Positions 10,100 to 20,574 of a stretch of 64,000 nucleotides of DNA are shown here, one piece after another (within the stretch, counting starts at the first letter, position 1; each line of letters starts with the position of its first letter). The notes under the pieces were generated by a model that saw only the letters and a list, made by a program, of their open reading frames with translations, was not told where the DNA came from and searched no databases. Source of the stretch: Nemertoderma westbladi (taxonomy: Eukaryota; Xenacoelomorpha; Nemertodermatida; Nemertodermatidae); NCBI GenBank assembly GCA_032718475.1, contig JAUCBJ010001501.1:1-64000 (forward strand), in the 5' to 3' direction. Position numbers and translations under genes: made by a program.

Positions 10100-10710
10100 G
10101 GTGAGAGTGTATTATTCAGTCATACTTATATGTACTGTACATAAATGCATAAATTGTTTTCAGTAATTCCATCCCAAAAAAAGTAAAAAGTACTAGTACA
10201 ATTTCGAAACTCCTATCAGTGAAATTTATAATTATGGTCTAGTTATCCAAATTATGCTACAATATATTATGCTACCTAGAAGTAAACACTGCAATTATTT
10301 CAAATACTGAAGGTTCCATTGAAGCAAGGTCAAAGCTTCCGAAATATCCGAAACATGGAAGAATACAGCACTGCCAAAGCTACTACTTCTACAAACCTAC
10401 AGTATAGACATAATCAGAAAATATTGAATAGTAATTACAATATATTTAATTGGATTAAAAGGATAAGAAATACAGTATGTAGAAAATATAATTAAACCAT
10501 AATATTTATATTTTCTATAACTAAAGATTTACGCAAACAATGGTCGGCTGACGTCAGTCAACTGACAGTTGGCGGATAAGTTGGTTTCGCTGTTAAAAAG
10601 GATCCAAAGCTAGCACGGCAGTATAGAGTAAATGATGAAGGCTCTGAGGTGATAAACCAACCCAAGAAGCAGCACTTCAAACTTACGCCTAAAATGCTTC
10701 AGAATTTTGC
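10100..10710. other. No gene seen
   Basis: AT-rich sequence after the tectonin exon. I see no ORF, RNA gene or repeat that I can support here. It may include the 3' untranslated region of the lectin gene. Confidence 0.5.
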
Positions 10711-10752
10711 TTAACCCTATTAAACCCCGGGGGGGGGGGGGGGGGGGGGGGG
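10711..10752 (+). repeat. piggyBac-like terminus with poly-G
   Basis: TTAA followed by CCCTATTAAACCCC and then 24 G residues (10729-10752). The pattern TTAACCCTATT..ACC..GGGG recurs at 58387 and, inverted, at 54825 and 60552, suggesting a shared transposon terminus. No matching right end was found for this one. Confidence 0.45.
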
Positions 10753-10914
10753 TCAATATGACATCCCTCCCCCCCCGTGGTTTTTTTTATAATTCTGAAA
10801 CAAACGCAGTTGGGAATCTGAAATTTTATGACTTTTCCTAAAAATCTATTGTCTTCCTAGTAGTGAAAACCGTTTTCAAACATATTGGGTAGTTTTTGAG
10901 TTATAGCACCATAT

Positions 10915-11536
10915 TTTAACCATACTACTTTTGGCACTTTTTTGAGACGTTTTTTGAAAATTACATTTCATTAAATATGAATTGTAACATCTCTATTTTT
11001 GATTTACACCGGTTTTTTTGGTTTTAGCAATTGGATGGAATTCATATAAATTGATTTATAAATTTCAAACTTGTTTTTTTCGGCGGGTGCCAAATTTTGG
11101 TGCCAGCACCAAATTTTGAAATATGTCAATTTTGTAAATTGATTGTTTGAAACTTGTTTTTTACGCAATTGGGGTTTTTTGAGGTTCTGGTTTCGATGAA
11201 ATATATACGAGTTGCACCAAGCTTATCAAACTTGTATTTTTCTGTGCTTTTTTTGTGTGCAAATTTTGGTGCCAGCACGAAATTTTGAAAATCCACTCAA
11301 TAGATAAAAGTGCTTGTGACAATTTATTTCTTGCGTTTTAGAAGTTTATGGCTGTTCTGAATTCAATGGAATATATAATTATCGAACTAGATATCTCAAA
11401 CTTTAATTTTTCGGATGTGGGTGCAAAATGTGGTGCTAGCACCAAATTTTGAAAATCATCAAATATATCAATTGATTGTGTCACCTTGTTTCTTGCGTTA
11501 TACGGGTTTGTAAGGGTTTTGAATTCAATGGAATCA
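10915..11536 (+). repeat. Palindrome-cored 163-bp repeat family, copy 1 (left part)
   Basis: Successive units carry a (T)TTTGGTGCYAGCACCAAAA core at about 11095, 11262 and 11430, spaced 167-168 bp. Units share a CAAACTTGTATTTTTC lead-in and a TTTCTTGCGTT trailing motif. The array resumes at 13479 after the RTE-B insertion, which preserves the unit phase. It is colinear with 16555-17215. Confidence 0.85.
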
Positions 11537-13478
11537 TGGGACCAATGGCTGGTCAGGAGTAGAGTGTTCTCATGTCCACTCTGAGAGCACTTCACTGTGA
11601 CCTGCACCTGGCAGCAAGGGTACAGGGCATGACCCAGCAGATGAGCTGCATCAGCCAATGGTGGGTCATGTACGCCAGAGTAGATATGGGTGATGGGCCT
11701 CATATATGACTCCATTGCCACACCCCCGAGAGCTGACTCGGCAAAAAAGCACCCCCCAACCCCCACTATGGATTACATTAGCAATGCGGAGGTCCGGCCA
11801 CTAGAGGCCAGTGGAATTACCGGACACAATTGGCCTCACAGGCGTCAGTTAACTCCTGACCTCCTGCCTGTCTCACCCCCTACTGGAGAGAGAGCAGCCA
11901 ACAATTCTTTGAGTCCCTTTCCTGATGACCTTTCTGGCCCAAACCCTGGGTCACCAGGGAGGCCAGATTGTGATGGAGAGAGGGATTCTGGAGTTGGAGG
12001 CTATTCTCATGTTCCACCCCGACCAACAAAGCCATTGGTGAATCTGAGGCAAGTCACTAGACTAGCCTCAGTAAACACCCTAACACTCGGGTCCCCAATG
12101 CGACAAGGTGAGCTGACTGTCTTGGCAGATAAGCTTTCTCTTAGCGCAGTGGGTGTTCAAGAGCACCGAATGCAGACTGGACAGATTGAGAGACTGCTCC
12201 GTGAAAATCAGAATGGGTTCCGTAAAGGTCGTGGGACCATGGAGCCCATTTTGGCACTTAGAAGGATAATTGAAGAATTATCAAAAAAGAAAGACAGGCA
12301 TCTGGCTGTTATCTTTGTTGACTTCTTCAAGGCCTTTGATTCAGTCTCTCGCTCACGTATGTTCAGCATACTTTCATTATATGGGATTCCTGATGAAATT
12401 ATTGCAGCAATCAGATCAATATATGATGGTTCGACAACATTTGTGTCTACTGTTGACGGTGACACAGAACCATTTGAAGTGTTATGGGGTGTCCTCCAAG
12501 GAGACACACTTGCACCATTCTTGTTCATTATTGTGGTTGACTATGTTCTACGCATATCCTTAGATCATCATAATGATGATGGGGTGATGATAACTCCACC
12601 TACTGGCTCCAGAAGTCGAGGAATTCCAGCCAAGTACCTAACTGTTCTAGACTTTGCTGATGACTTAGGAGTACTCTCAGAATCATTAGAGGGAGCCCAA
12701 CGGCTCCTCAGCTCATTAGAACATGCTGCTTCTAGTGTTGGTCTTTTTATTATCTCCAGAAAGACCAAAATTTTGACAGTTAACTTTGAAAGTCCTCAGC
12801 AAGTCTCTGATCGGATGAGCATAAGCTCAAAGGATGGTATGCTTGAGCATGTGGACGACTTCTGTTACCTGTGATCATGGATCCGGAAGTCAGGTGAGGA
12901 CCTTCGAATACGTAAGGGAAAGGCATGGGCAGCCTTGAATAGGCTTTCATTCCAGGATTTGGAAGTCACCGAGAATTAATCGGAAACTTAAGGTCCGATT
13001 ATTTAGAGCAGCAGTAGTTCCAGTACTCCTCTACAGGAGTCCATGCTGGGCTCTAACTGCTGAGGACACCAAATCTCTGGATGGCACATTCACAAGAATG
13101 CTACGCCGGGTTCATTGTGTCAAGTACAATGCACACATCTCCAACCAGACACTATATAACATTGGAGGTGTCTCATTGGTTCCCCCAAGCTTGACACTAG
13201 AACAAAATCGCCTCCGCTTTGCAGGACATTGCTTTCGCCGTGAGGACCAGCCAGTGGATAATCTTGTACTTTGGCAGCCTCATGGAGTGAATAAGCATGG
13301 TGGAAAGCCCATGACTTTCTTGAGACGCATCTTAAAGGACACTGACCTTGAAGATGCGGATGATCTAGCAAATGTCATGCGTGATTGGGAGTTGTGGCGG
13401 TGCAATTTTGTTGACAAGCTGGCACAGCATTCTTAAAAATGCAGCTGCAATGCAGCATGCCGATCCTATTAGTAGTAG
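11537..13478 (+). mobile_element. RTE-like element B (RTE-B), internally deleted, long target duplication
   Basis: A 1942-bp insertion interrupts the 163-bp repeat array. The 44-bp sequences at 11493-11536 and 13479-13522 are identical, and the array continues in phase across them, so they look like a target-site duplication. The element's 3' end is TATTAGTAGTAG, like the TAG-type tail of RTE-1 and RTE-4. A related 5' fragment lies inverted at 38505-38615. Confidence 0.88.
11690..13436 (+). pseudogene. RTE-B fused endonuclease-RT ORF with internal deletion
   Basis: The frame open from 11690 to 12874 contains the start of an APE endonuclease (SVNTLTLG..., GVQEHRM near 12152-12172). It then switches at once to the RT fingers (RENQNGFRKGRG near 12208). 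Most of the endonuclease and the early RT are deleted, yet the frame is kept. RT motifs follow: FVDFFKAFDS (near 12316), LQGDTLAPFLF (near 12496) and FADDLGVLS (near 12652). A TGA at 12872 replaces the Gly codon of the YLGSW motif, and a frameshift follows near 12955. The tail resumes with NRLRFAGHCFRREDQ (near 13205) to the stop at 13436. The proline-rich N-terminus before 12060 may be an ORF1-like segment. The two reverse-transcriptase Asp residues are present, but the element is inactive. Confidence 0.85.
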
Positions 13479-14058
13479 TTGCGTTATACGGGTTTGTAAG
13501 GGTTTTGAATTCAATGGAATCAGTAAAAGTTTCATAAGAGTTTTCAAACTTGTATTTTTGCCGGTGGGTGAAAATTGTTGTGCCAGCACCAAATTTTGGA
13601 AAATAAGCAAATTGATCAGTAGATAGTATCATCTTGTTTCTTGCTTTATACGGGTTTATGAGGGTCCTGAATCCGATGGAATCAATAAAAACAGCACTGG
13701 ACATCGCAAACTTGTACTTTTTGGTGATTGGTACGAAATTTGGTGCTAGCACCAAAATTTGCCAAATTACGCCGAAAAATACAAGTAGCAATGATCTGGC
13801 ATATTATAAATGTATTCCATTAGAATCAGCGCCCTAGAAAACCTGAAAATTAAAATTTATAACATCGTATAAGTGAATTAAAAATGTGTTCTAACTGAAA
13901 AGTGCTGGTTACTTGTTTTTTTCATTTTTTTCCTACGCAGGGAGGATTAAACACTAAACAGCCATTTATAGTAATCATATTATTTTTAAATATTTTCTAA
14001 TGTATTTTGCGCCCCAGAAAACCTGTCTTGAAAAACAATCAGCCGAAAAGTGTTAGGT
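13479..14058 (+). repeat. Palindrome-cored repeat family, copy 1 (right part and tail)
   Basis: Palindromic cores lie at about 13578 and 13739 (TTTGGTGCTAGCACCAAAA). After these comes a non-repetitive tail containing GAAAAGTGCTGGTTACTTGT and TTGAAAAACAAT. The same tail appears inverted at 32121-32300, so the family has a defined end. Confidence 0.8.
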
Positions 14059-14059
14059 A

Positions 14060-15608
14060 ACCTAACCCAGGAGGCACACTTGGTTCAGGGTGTAACAAAA
14101 GGACCCCTACAGTCGGCAGCAGGGTCGTAGGCCATGGATAGGCAGAAGGTAATCAACCAACGGCTAGACATGCTGACAAGGTCGGCGGAAGATAATCAAC
14201 CAACGGTGATCTACTGCGAAGATGCTTGTAGGAGTTGCGACCACAAGCGGTTTACTCCCGCAACTGAAAGATATGAGTATGAGAACCCTCCATGAGAAAT
14301 ACCGGCTCGGTCGTCGCCCGGGTCAACAAGGACCGCGTCCCCCAGTGGTACACCAGGCTGGGGTCGATAAATTGGGTACTGGAACAGAAGACCGAGAAGA
14401 AAGAAGAACCAACCTGTTAAAATATGTAAAAAGACAATAAAGATTGCTACAATGAACGCACGCACGCTGAAAGCACATACCAAACATGGTGACATGGTCG
14501 CTCTGGCAATGGAATATAACATCGACATCATCTGCATCCAAGAACATCGCATTTGTCATGAAGACACTACCATGAAGTACAGTGACATTGGAAATGGATG
14601 GACGTTAGTAACAAGCTCAGCAGTAAGAAACTCGGCCAATGCATCAATTGGTGGAGTAGGAATTCTGCTAAGCCCATTTGCACTTAAGACCCTAAACAAC
14701 ATCGAATCTATAAATTCCAGGGTTATTATCGCAACATTTGATGGGAATCCCAAGGCAACAGTTATATGTTGCTACAGTCCAACCAATGCCTCAGAGCCAG
14801 AACAAGCAGTCAAGTTTTATGAAGAACTGACTTTACTTATAAAGGACATTCCGAAACACAATGTTAAAGTCATTGCTGGTGACCTGAATGCCCAAATTGG
14901 CCCAGAAGACATCAAGGGTTACACCTATAACACCAGTTCTAACAGAAATGGGTACTTACTTTTAGACCTAATGGAAGAATGTGAATTGATACCAACAAAC
15001 AACACATTCGAAAAGAGTAAGGGGAAGCTATGGACCTTTCAATACCCTAATGGAACCAAAGCACAACTGGATTACATCCTCATAAACAAAAAGTGGCGAA
15101 ACAGCATGATCAACTGCGAGGCATACAGCTCGTTCAACCTAATTGGTTCGGACCACAGAATTGTGACTGCAGAGATTAGACTCAGTTTGAGAGCTAGCAA
15201 ACTCAGGACAAGCAAGCAAATCAAATATGACTGGGAAAAACTCAGAACTGACAATGCTGTAAAGGATGCTTATACAGTAGAAGTTCAAAACCGCTTTGAA
15301 GCACTTCAGTCAATGGATGAAGACCAATCCACCAATTCAATATACCAGAATATAATAACAGCCCACAAGGAATCAGCTAAGAGGCATATCCCCCAGAAAC
15401 CCAAACGAAAACAATATGTGCCATGGCAAAACTCTGAGGTTACTTGTAAGAGAGAAGATCTTAAGATAGCCTACAAAGTTAAAACCGAACAACCAACAAC
15501 CGGAAACATTAACAAGGTTGAGAAAGCTAAGGACGATCTTAAATTGGCCTACAACATCAGCCAGGAAAAGTACATACAGGATAAAACTGAAGCAATTACA
15601 ACTGCTCA
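14060..15608 (+). mobile_element. RTE-like copy 2 (RTE-2), 3' part lost
   Basis: Begins with CCTAACCCAGGAGG, shared with RTE-4 near 45181, so it retains part of the 5' untranslated region, then the complete endonuclease. Homology stops abruptly at about 15608, where minisatellite units begin. No target duplication can be defined because the 3' end is gone. Confidence 0.85.
14452..15608 (+). pseudogene. RTE-2 APE-type endonuclease ORF, complete domain, no RT
   Basis: This is the best-preserved endonuclease of the family. From the ATG, the APE fold is seen as IQEHRI (residues 29-34), GDLNAQIG (143-150), LDYILIN (206-212) and GSDHRIV (232-238), the usual catalytic signature of LINE endonucleases that nick target DNA. 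A charged linker follows (VPWQNSEVTCKRED and onward). The reading frame then runs into the minisatellite and stops after CLNGLHG, which is not part of the family. A 72-codon frame at 14222-14440 just upstream could be a small ORF1, but nothing proves it. Near-identical to RTE-1 where they overlap, hence young. Confidence 0.88.
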
Positions 15609-16480
15609 ATGTCTTAATGGCCTGCATGGCTAATAAAACTAATATAATTTATTGGTTAAGGGCCAGCATGGCTAATATAATATTTTGGATAAGGGCCAGC
15701 ATGGGTAATATATTTTTTTGGTTAATGGCCTGCATGGCTAATAAAACTAATATAATTTATTGTTTAAGGGCCAGCATGGCTAATTTAATTTATTGGTTAA
15801 TGGCCAGCATGGCTAATATAATATATATTGGTTAAGGGCCAGCATGACTAATATAATTTTTTGGTTAATGGCCAGCATGGCCAATATAATATATTGGTTA
15901 AGGGCCAGCATGGCTAATTTAATTTATTGGTTAATGGCCAGCATGGCTAATATAATATTTTGGATAAGGGCCAGCATGGCTAATATATTTTTTTGGTTAA
16001 TGGCCTGCATGGCTAATAAAACTAATATAATTTATTGGTTAAGGGCCAGCATGGCTAATATAATATTTTGGATAAGGGCCAGCATGGCTAATATATTTTT
16101 TTGGTTAATGGCCTGCATGGCTAATAAAACTAATATAATTTATTGGTTAAGGGCCAGCATGGCTAATTTAATTTATTGGTTAATGGCCAGCATGGCTAAT
16201 ATAATATTTTGGATAAGGGCCAGCATGGCTAATATATTTTTTTTGGTTAATGGCCAGCATGGCTAATAAAACTAATATAATTTATTGGTCAAGGGCCAGC
16301 ATGGCTAATATAATATTTTGGATAAGGGCCAGCATGGCTAATATAATTTTTTGGTTAAGGGCCAGCGTGGCTAATATAATTTTTTGGTTAAGGGCCAGCC
16401 TGGCTAATATAATTTATCGGTTAATGGCCAGCGTGGCTAAAATAATATATATTGGTTAAGGGCCAGCATGGCTAATTAAC
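15609..16480 (+). repeat. Minisatellite, 33-bp unit (42-bp variants), fused to RTE-2
   Basis: About 25 units of ATGGCTAATATAATATTTTG plus GATAAGGGCCAGC occur (33 bp). Several units carry an extra 9 bp (AAAACTAAT), giving 42 bp. Because both lengths are multiples of three, long open frames (MANIIFWIRAS repeats) run through, but they are not evidence of a protein. Confidence 0.92.
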
Positions 16481-16554
16481 TATTCACAATTAACAATTTT
16501 TAAATATGCCGCATTTACCCCATGACGCCCTTACCCGCATTCACCCAATAGCTT

Positions 16555-17215
16555 CATTTTTTAACCCTACTTTTGGCACTTTTTTGAGACATTCTTTGAA
16601 AATTACATTTCATAAAATACGATTTGCAAAATAAATATTTTTGAATTACACCTGTTTTTTGATGTTCGTAATTAGATGGAATTCATATAAAATAAGTTTA
16701 GAAATTTCAAACTTGTTTTTTCGGCGGGTGCGAAATTTTGGTGCCAGCACCAAATTTGAAAATACATCGATTTTGTAAATAGGTTGTTTGAACCTATTTT
16801 TTTGCGCAATATGTTTTTTTGGGATTCTCTTTTCGATTGAATATTTAAGAGTTGCACCATATATATCAATATTGTATTTTTCGATACTGTGTGTAAAATT
16901 TGGTGCAAGCACAAAATTTTAAAAACTATTCAATAGTTAATTAGATTATGACATCTTATTTCTTGCATTTTAGAGGATTATCGGGGTTCTGAATTCAATG
17001 GAATAAATAATTATATAACTAGACATCTTAAACTTGTATTTTTCGAAAGTGGGTGCAAAATTTGGTCCTAGCACCAAATTTTGAAACCTATCAAATATAT
17101 AAATTGATCGTGTCACCTTGTTACTTGCGTTATACAGTACGGGTTTGTGGTGTTTCTGAATTCAATTGATTAAGTGAAAATATAAATCAAAATTTGTGCC
17201 AAAATTTGAAAAATA
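16555..17215 (+). repeat. Palindrome-cored 163-bp repeat family, copy 2
   Basis: Colinear with 10915-11536, beginning CTACTTTTGGCACTTTTTTG. Cores lie at about 16735, 16898 and 17058 with 161-163 bp spacing. Divergence from copy 1 is moderate, and the tail end of the family is missing. Confidence 0.82.
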
Positions 17216-17656
17216 GCATGACTGGCACGAATAATTCCATCAAAAATTGACATAACTTTACAAAGGTTTCAGGTAATTGGAATCTACGTCAAATTTTGCA
17301 TTAGTTTGGATGTTTTCTAAAGAAAGTTAAAATTCTCTAATTTTTTTATTGGACCACCTTAAGTGTGTATTAGTGTATGATACAGCACATTTAAAATATT
17401 TATATAATACAACCTTTAGTATAGGTTTCGAACGACCGCTCTTTTCTGGTCTGCTGTAGAAAATTCTGAAATTCCTCGATATTTTTTTGGTTACCAGTGC
17501 GTATATCATATGATTATTCTAAGATAATATATTCTCCACCCAAATTAATACACATAAATTTTGTAAAATTTGTATATAATATGCACCATGGTGCATGATT
17601 TTTATGCAGTTTGGGAATGTATAGAGATACTGTTACATACTGTTAGAACGAAGATA

Positions 17657-18175
17657 ATAAATAAGCCAATGTCAGCGACTAAATTTAATACGTACAGAAC
17701 TACAATGAACCCCGACTTGGAACCACACCCCATTTACTCCTGTTTAAATCCGCTGATCCCCGACCACAACAGAAAACATTTCACTAAATTGCGTCTAATG
17801 TCCCACAGACTTAAGGTTGAAACGGGTCGTTGGAGTCGCATCCCTCCTGAGCAACGTATCTGCTGCTGTAACACAAACCTAATACAAGACGAGCCTCACG
17901 TACTATTATTTTGTCACCTGACGGATGATATAAGAATAGAATACGGACTAAAATATAATAGTTTGATAGACTTGTTTAAAGAAACGTACAGTGCACCGGT
18001 ACTACTATGTAAATTTATTGAAGCAGTATTAAAAGTTTTTTCGAAATTAATTAATAAATTAGAAATAATAATATTAGTAAGTGTTATTTACTTTTATATT
18101 TACTTAGTTTGTGCAAAAATTATATTGATTATATTAATATTGCTGTTTTTTGCGATCGTAATACATTACTATTAG
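17657..18175 (+). pseudogene. 3' fragment of a LINE polyprotein with Cys/His tail
   Basis: The frame open from 17570 contains HFTKLRLMSHRLKVETGRW, then RIPPEQRICCCNTNLIQDEPH, then VLLFCHLTDDIRIEYG. From memory, the pattern GR(W/Y)...RIC..C....(I/V)EDE.H.L..C is the C-terminal zinc-binding region found after the RT in several non-LTR clades. The RT is not present, so this is a typical 5'-truncated insertion. The hydrophobic stretch after residue 160 is AT-rich translated sequence and may be 3' untranslated DNA. Its clade differs from the RTE copies. Confidence 0.65.
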
Positions 18176-18280
18176 GCTATACTGTAGTGTGCAAAATATG
18201 ATTTTGGCGAAAATTAAAGGCTGAACGGGCCAGTAAACCGTTCACTACTACTACTACTATAACAACCAGGGCCATATTTA

Positions 18281-18301
18281 GGGGGGGGGGGGGGGGGGGG
18301 G
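18281..18301. repeat. poly-G homopolymer (21 nt)
   Basis: Preceded by ATTTA and followed by GCGAAGGCCCCCCC. The TTA|GGGG context resembles the end of the poly-G-ended MITE at 29161. The rest of 18180-18730 holds an ACT microsatellite and a TTA microsatellite (about 18649-18668) but no gene. Confidence 0.9.
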
Positions 18302-18734
18302 CGAAGGCCCCCCCACCACAGGGGGCCCCCCACCACGATCCCACAACTATAGTGATCGACCAAACTATTGAGGAGCCGAACCGGAACCGAACTGAAATGG
18401 AACATAGCAATTTTGAATTTTGTCACTTATTTTTCCCAAACTGCCAAAATAAATGAAAAACAAAAACAAAAAGTTCGTGTGAAAAACAGTAAATATTTTT
18501 ATATCTTGTGAAAAAATATTTTTTTCACTTTTGATTCTTGCATTTTTTGATCAGATGTTTTTATATTGATATAAACAGGAACATGCTTCAAATTTCTAAT
18601 TTCTACGTTTAATATAGGGATGTGAATTTTCCTGAAAAATGTTTTTTGTATTATTATTATTATTATTACACTCTATTAAAATTAATATTAAAATGGGGAA
18701 ACACCATCAAGTCTCAATTAAATTACACTAATAG

Positions 18735-20491
18735 GTGAAAGCACATAGCAAACAGGGTGACATGGTTGCTCTGGCAATGGAATATAACATTGACATCATC
18801 TACATCCAAGAACATCGGATTTGTCATGAAGACACTGCCATGAAGTACAATGACATTGGAAATGGATGGACGTTAGTAACAAGCTCAGCAGTAAGAAACT
18901 CGGCCAATGCATCAATTGGCGGAGTAGGAATTCTGCTAAGACCATTTGCACTTAAGACCCTAAACAACATCGAATCTATAAATTCCAGGGTTATGATCGC
19001 AACATTTGATGGGAATCCCAAGACAACAGTTATATGTTGCAATAGAACAAGCATATAGAACAAGCAGTCAAGTTTTATGAAGGAAGATCTGACTGGACTT
19101 ATAAAGGACATTCCAAAACACAATGTTAAAGTCATTGCTGGTGACCTGAATGCGCAAATTGGCCCAGAAAACATCAAGGGTTACACCTATAACACCAGTT
19201 CTAACAGAAATGGGTACTTACTTTTAGACCTAATGGAAGAATGTGAATTGATACCAACAAACAACACATTCGAAAAAGGGGAAGCTAAAGACTTTTCAAT
19301 ACCCTAATGGAACCAAAGCACAACTGGATTACATCCTTATAAACAAAAAGTGGAGAAACAGCATGATCAACTGCGAGGCATACAGCTCGTTCAACCTAAT
19401 TGGTTCGGATTGTGACTGCAGAGATCAGACTCAGTTTGAGAGCCTGCAAACCCAGGACAAGCAAGCAAATCAAATATGACTGGGAGAAACTCAGAACAGA
19501 CAATGTTGTAAAGGATGCTTACACATTAGAAGTTCAAAACCGCTTTGAAGCACTTCAGTCAATGGATGAAGACTAGTCCACCGATTCAATATACCAGAAT
19601 ATAGTAACAGCCCTCAAGGAATTAGCTAAGAGGCATATTCCCCCCAGAAACCCAAACGAAAACAGTATGTGCCATGGCAAAACTCTGAGGTTACTTGTAA
19701 GAGAGAAGATCTTAAGATAGCCTACAAAGTTAAAACCGAACAACCAACAACAGAAACATTAACAAGGTTGAGAAAGCTAAGGACGATCTTAAATTGGCCT
19801 ACAACATCAGCCAGGAAAAGTACATACAGGATAAAATTGAAGCAATTACAAGTGCTCACATACAGCAACAATCAAGACTTACCTGGCAAACTGTAAATGA
19901 GGTATCTGGTCGGAAAAGTTGTGCAAAGGGTCGCCTCAAAGCCGATAGTCCCGAAGAACGTGTTGGGAAGTGGAAAAATCACTTCAGCAACTTGCTTGGG
20001 CAGCCACCAAACATCGAGGTCAGCCCTACAAGGAAAATATATGACAAGACACTACCTATAGAAACAGGGGAAGTCACACCTGCCGAACTACAAAGAAGCA
20101 TTAATAGCATGTCCAATAATAAAGCAAGTGGATTAGATGAAATCCCAGCGGAGGTATGGAAAACAGGAGTGCTAAACAGACCATTATTGAATGTTTGCAA
20201 CCGGATGTTAAAAGAGGAAAAGCCACCACCAATTAGGTCAACTAAAGGTCAACTAAAGCCTCTCCCCAAGAAAGGAGACCTCTGTATACCAACAAACTAT
20301 CGTGGGATCTGTCTGTTTGTGGTAGCTGCCAAAATATACAATAAAATGATTCTATATAGGATTAGGCCTCACACAGAGAAACTACTGCGTAAGAGCCAAA
20401 ACGGATTTCGACCGAGTAGATCAACAATAGCTCGGCAGATACTTGCACTACAGACACTGATTGAAGGGATTAAGTCGAAGAATCTCCCCGC
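18735..20491 (+). mobile_element. RTE-like copy 3 (RTE-3), truncated at both ends
   Basis: Homology starts within the first endonuclease codons (AAAGCACATAGCAAACAGGG) and ends at AATCTCCCCGCA (20491), after which RTE-4 reads on into the RT core but this copy does not. A minisatellite follows within 90 bp. Two frame-breaking lesions are shared with RTE-4. Confidence 0.88.
18735..20491 (+). pseudogene. RTE-3 endonuclease/partial RT, multiple lesions
   Basis: Endonuclease motifs IQEHRI and GDLNAQIG are visible but lie in different frames. Lesions are a rearranged segment near 19040-19085, a rewritten segment near 19275-19300, an 8-bp deletion that removes part of the SDH motif (near 19408), a TAG in place of the family's GACC near 19574, and an indel near 19640. 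The last frame, from about 19794, covers the linker and early RT (NKASGLDEIPAEVW, NYRGICLFVVAAK, QNGFRPSRST) before the break. The catalytic RT motifs are absent. The first two lesions match RTE-4 base for base. Confidence 0.87.
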
Positions 20492-20574
20492 AATTGTTAT
20501 TAACAACTGTTTATATGCAGTTTTATATACGCAGTTATGCACAATGCATTATTTATTACATGCATTTTATATGC

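Noticed and set aside
11338-11766. 142-codon minus-strand frame
   Set aside because: It spans the junction between the repeat array and RTE-B, so it cannot be an ancestral gene.
14222-14440. 72-codon frame upstream of the RTE-2 endonuclease as ORF1
   Set aside because: RTE elements can have a short ORF1, but no motif or second copy supports it. RTE-4 has this region deleted.
15844-16459. Hydrophobic MANIIFWIRAS repeat protein
   Set aside because: It is a translation of the 33-bp minisatellite. Units vary by 9-bp insertions, with no start or domain.
18177-18426. Minus-strand proline-rich frames around 18.3 kb
   Set aside because: They read through the poly-G tract and flanking low-complexity DNA, with no conserved motif.
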